Shown: one piece after another, positions 63,548 to 64,000 of the stretch
How the letters are laid out: each line of letters begins with the position of its first letter
Position numbering within the stretch: the stretch's first letter is position 1
Assembly: GCF_900094595.1 (NCBI RefSeq)
Contig: NZ_FMAD01000018.1
Span: 24,983 to 88,982, forward strand
DNA length: 64,000 nt
Direction of reading: 5' to 3'
DNA from: Cupriavidus alkaliphilus
GTDB lineage: Bacteria > Pseudomonadota > Gammaproteobacteria > Burkholderiales > Burkholderiaceae
Position numbers and translations under genes: made by a program
Notes under the pieces: generated by a model
What the model was told of the DNA's origin: nothing
Databases searched by the model: none
What the model saw: the letters and a program-made list of their open reading frames with translations, nothing else

Positions 63548-64000
63548 TCACTTGCTCTCGAACGCCAGCAGTTGCGCGCCTTCGGCGACCTGCTCGCCGA
63601 CCCCGTACAGCACCTCGCTGACCACCCCGTCGGCCGGCGCGCTGATGGTGTGCTCCATCTTCATCGCCTCCATCACCAGCAGCGGCGCGCCGCGCGTGAC
63701 CGTGCTGCCGGCCTCGACCATCACGGCGATGACCTTGCCCGGCATCGGCGCGGTCAGCTTGCCGCCCTCGCCTTCGGCCTCGCCGGCATGCGCGAGCGGA
63801 TCGAGCCACGCCAGACTCACATGCCGCCCGGCGTAGAAGACGTGGAAGGTATCGCCATCGGCATGCACCTGTCCGTGCGTGCGCCGCGTGCCGAGGTTGA
63901 CGCGGAGGTCGTCGGCCTGGCAGGTATAGGCAAAGGGCGCGGCCTGGTCGGCGTAGATCAGCGTGCTGCCGCGTGCATTGCTGTCCAGCTTCACGTCCAG
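63548..64000 (-). CDS. Biotin-carrier end of an acyl-CoA carboxylase alpha subunit (partial)
   Basis: The last 150 residues of a biotin-dependent acyl-CoA carboxylase subunit. The biotinyl lysine lies in VMEAMKMEHTI, within a full carrier domain (KLTAPMPGKVIAVMVEAGS to the end). The frame runs off the window end, so the N-terminal biotin carboxylase part is missing; the first in-window GTG is internal. Because HMG-CoA lyase is next door, methylcrotonyl-CoA carboxylase of leucine breakdown (mccA/liuD) is the best guess, but propionyl- or geranyl-CoA carboxylase is not excluded. Confidence 0.88.
   Translation of the reverse strand: MDVKLDSNARGSTLIYADQAAPFAYTCQADDLRVNLGTRRTHGQVHADGDTFHVFYAGRHVSLAWLDPLAHAGEAEGEGGKLTAPMPGKVIAVMVEAGSTVTRGAPLLVMEAMKMEHTISAPADGVVSEVLYGVGEQVAEGAQLLAFESK

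Overview
The window is a gene-dense stretch of GC-rich proteobacterial chromosome. Gene content and protein flavour point to a betaproteobacterium of the order Burkholderiales, most likely Cupriavidus or a close Ralstonia relative. The clues are an SAH riboswitch before ahcY, a thiC-thiO-thiS-thiG-thiE run with an unusually long ThiE, metX-metW, a RegB/RegA pair, a Bug-type solute-binding protein, KdoO, and a zur-cobW-dksA-cobW arrangement. The genus is inferred; no 16S or other marker is present. I saw no rRNA, tRNA, CRISPR array, transposase or prophage gene. This is mostly core chromosome with a few accessory pieces.

Region by region: 1-4.5 kb holds folate and methyl-cycle genes (end of 5-formyl-THF cyclo-ligase, metF, ahcY under an SAH riboswitch) with a Mut7-C protein, a TfoX-like protein and a small membrane protein. 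4.5-12.1 kb is thiamine synthesis: thiD alone on the plus strand, then thiC-thiO-thiS-thiG-thiE and an acetyltransferase on the minus strand behind a TPP riboswitch. 12.3-18.3 kb holds catabolic or redox enzymes (AidB-like acyl-CoA dehydrogenase, GMC oxidoreductase, coniferyl-aldehyde-type dehydrogenase) and a Kdo hydroxylase. 18.3-19.28 kb has no supported gene; it contains a pair of 99-base inverted repeats. 19.3-27.3 kb: metK, two lipid A acyltransferases, dapF, ppk2, a patatin-like hydrolase, pyrE and exonuclease III. 27.3-28.0 kb is an mqsRA toxin-antitoxin operon with a visible operator. 28.1-33.7 kb: argC, a large subtilase, an M48 protease and an AmpG-like permease. 33.7-37.7 kb: a thioesterase and two divergent regulator/target pairs (LysR with EamA permease, TetR with VOC protein). 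37.7-42.4 kb: metX-metW behind a structured leader, slmA with a HAD nucleotidase, and argB. 42.7-47.7 kb: a CWC protein, a YdcZ-type permease with a divergent LysR, a PCuAC copper chaperone, regB-regA and a small membrane protein. 47.8-52.2 kb: hslVU, a Bug protein and a haloacetate dehalogenase.

52.25-59.3 kb is the most interesting block and looks like a metal (probably zinc) starvation locus: a Zur-type Fur regulator, a His-rich COG0523 GTPase, a DksA lacking its zinc-finger ligands, a second COG0523 protein lacking the usual CxCC metal site, a DUF2946-like exported protein and a ZnuD-like TonB receptor. Two copies of the motif GCAAC-N6-GCAAC lie upstream of the regulator and of the second GTPase, a candidate shared operator.

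59.3-64 kb: a four-gene overlapping minus-strand run (YbaK-type deacylase, hotdog thioesterase, DUF1289 protein, metallo-hydrolase), then HMG-CoA lyase, a hydroxypyruvate/glyoxylate reductase and the biotin-carrier end of an acyl-CoA carboxylase. HMG-CoA lyase and the carboxylase suggest leucine breakdown.
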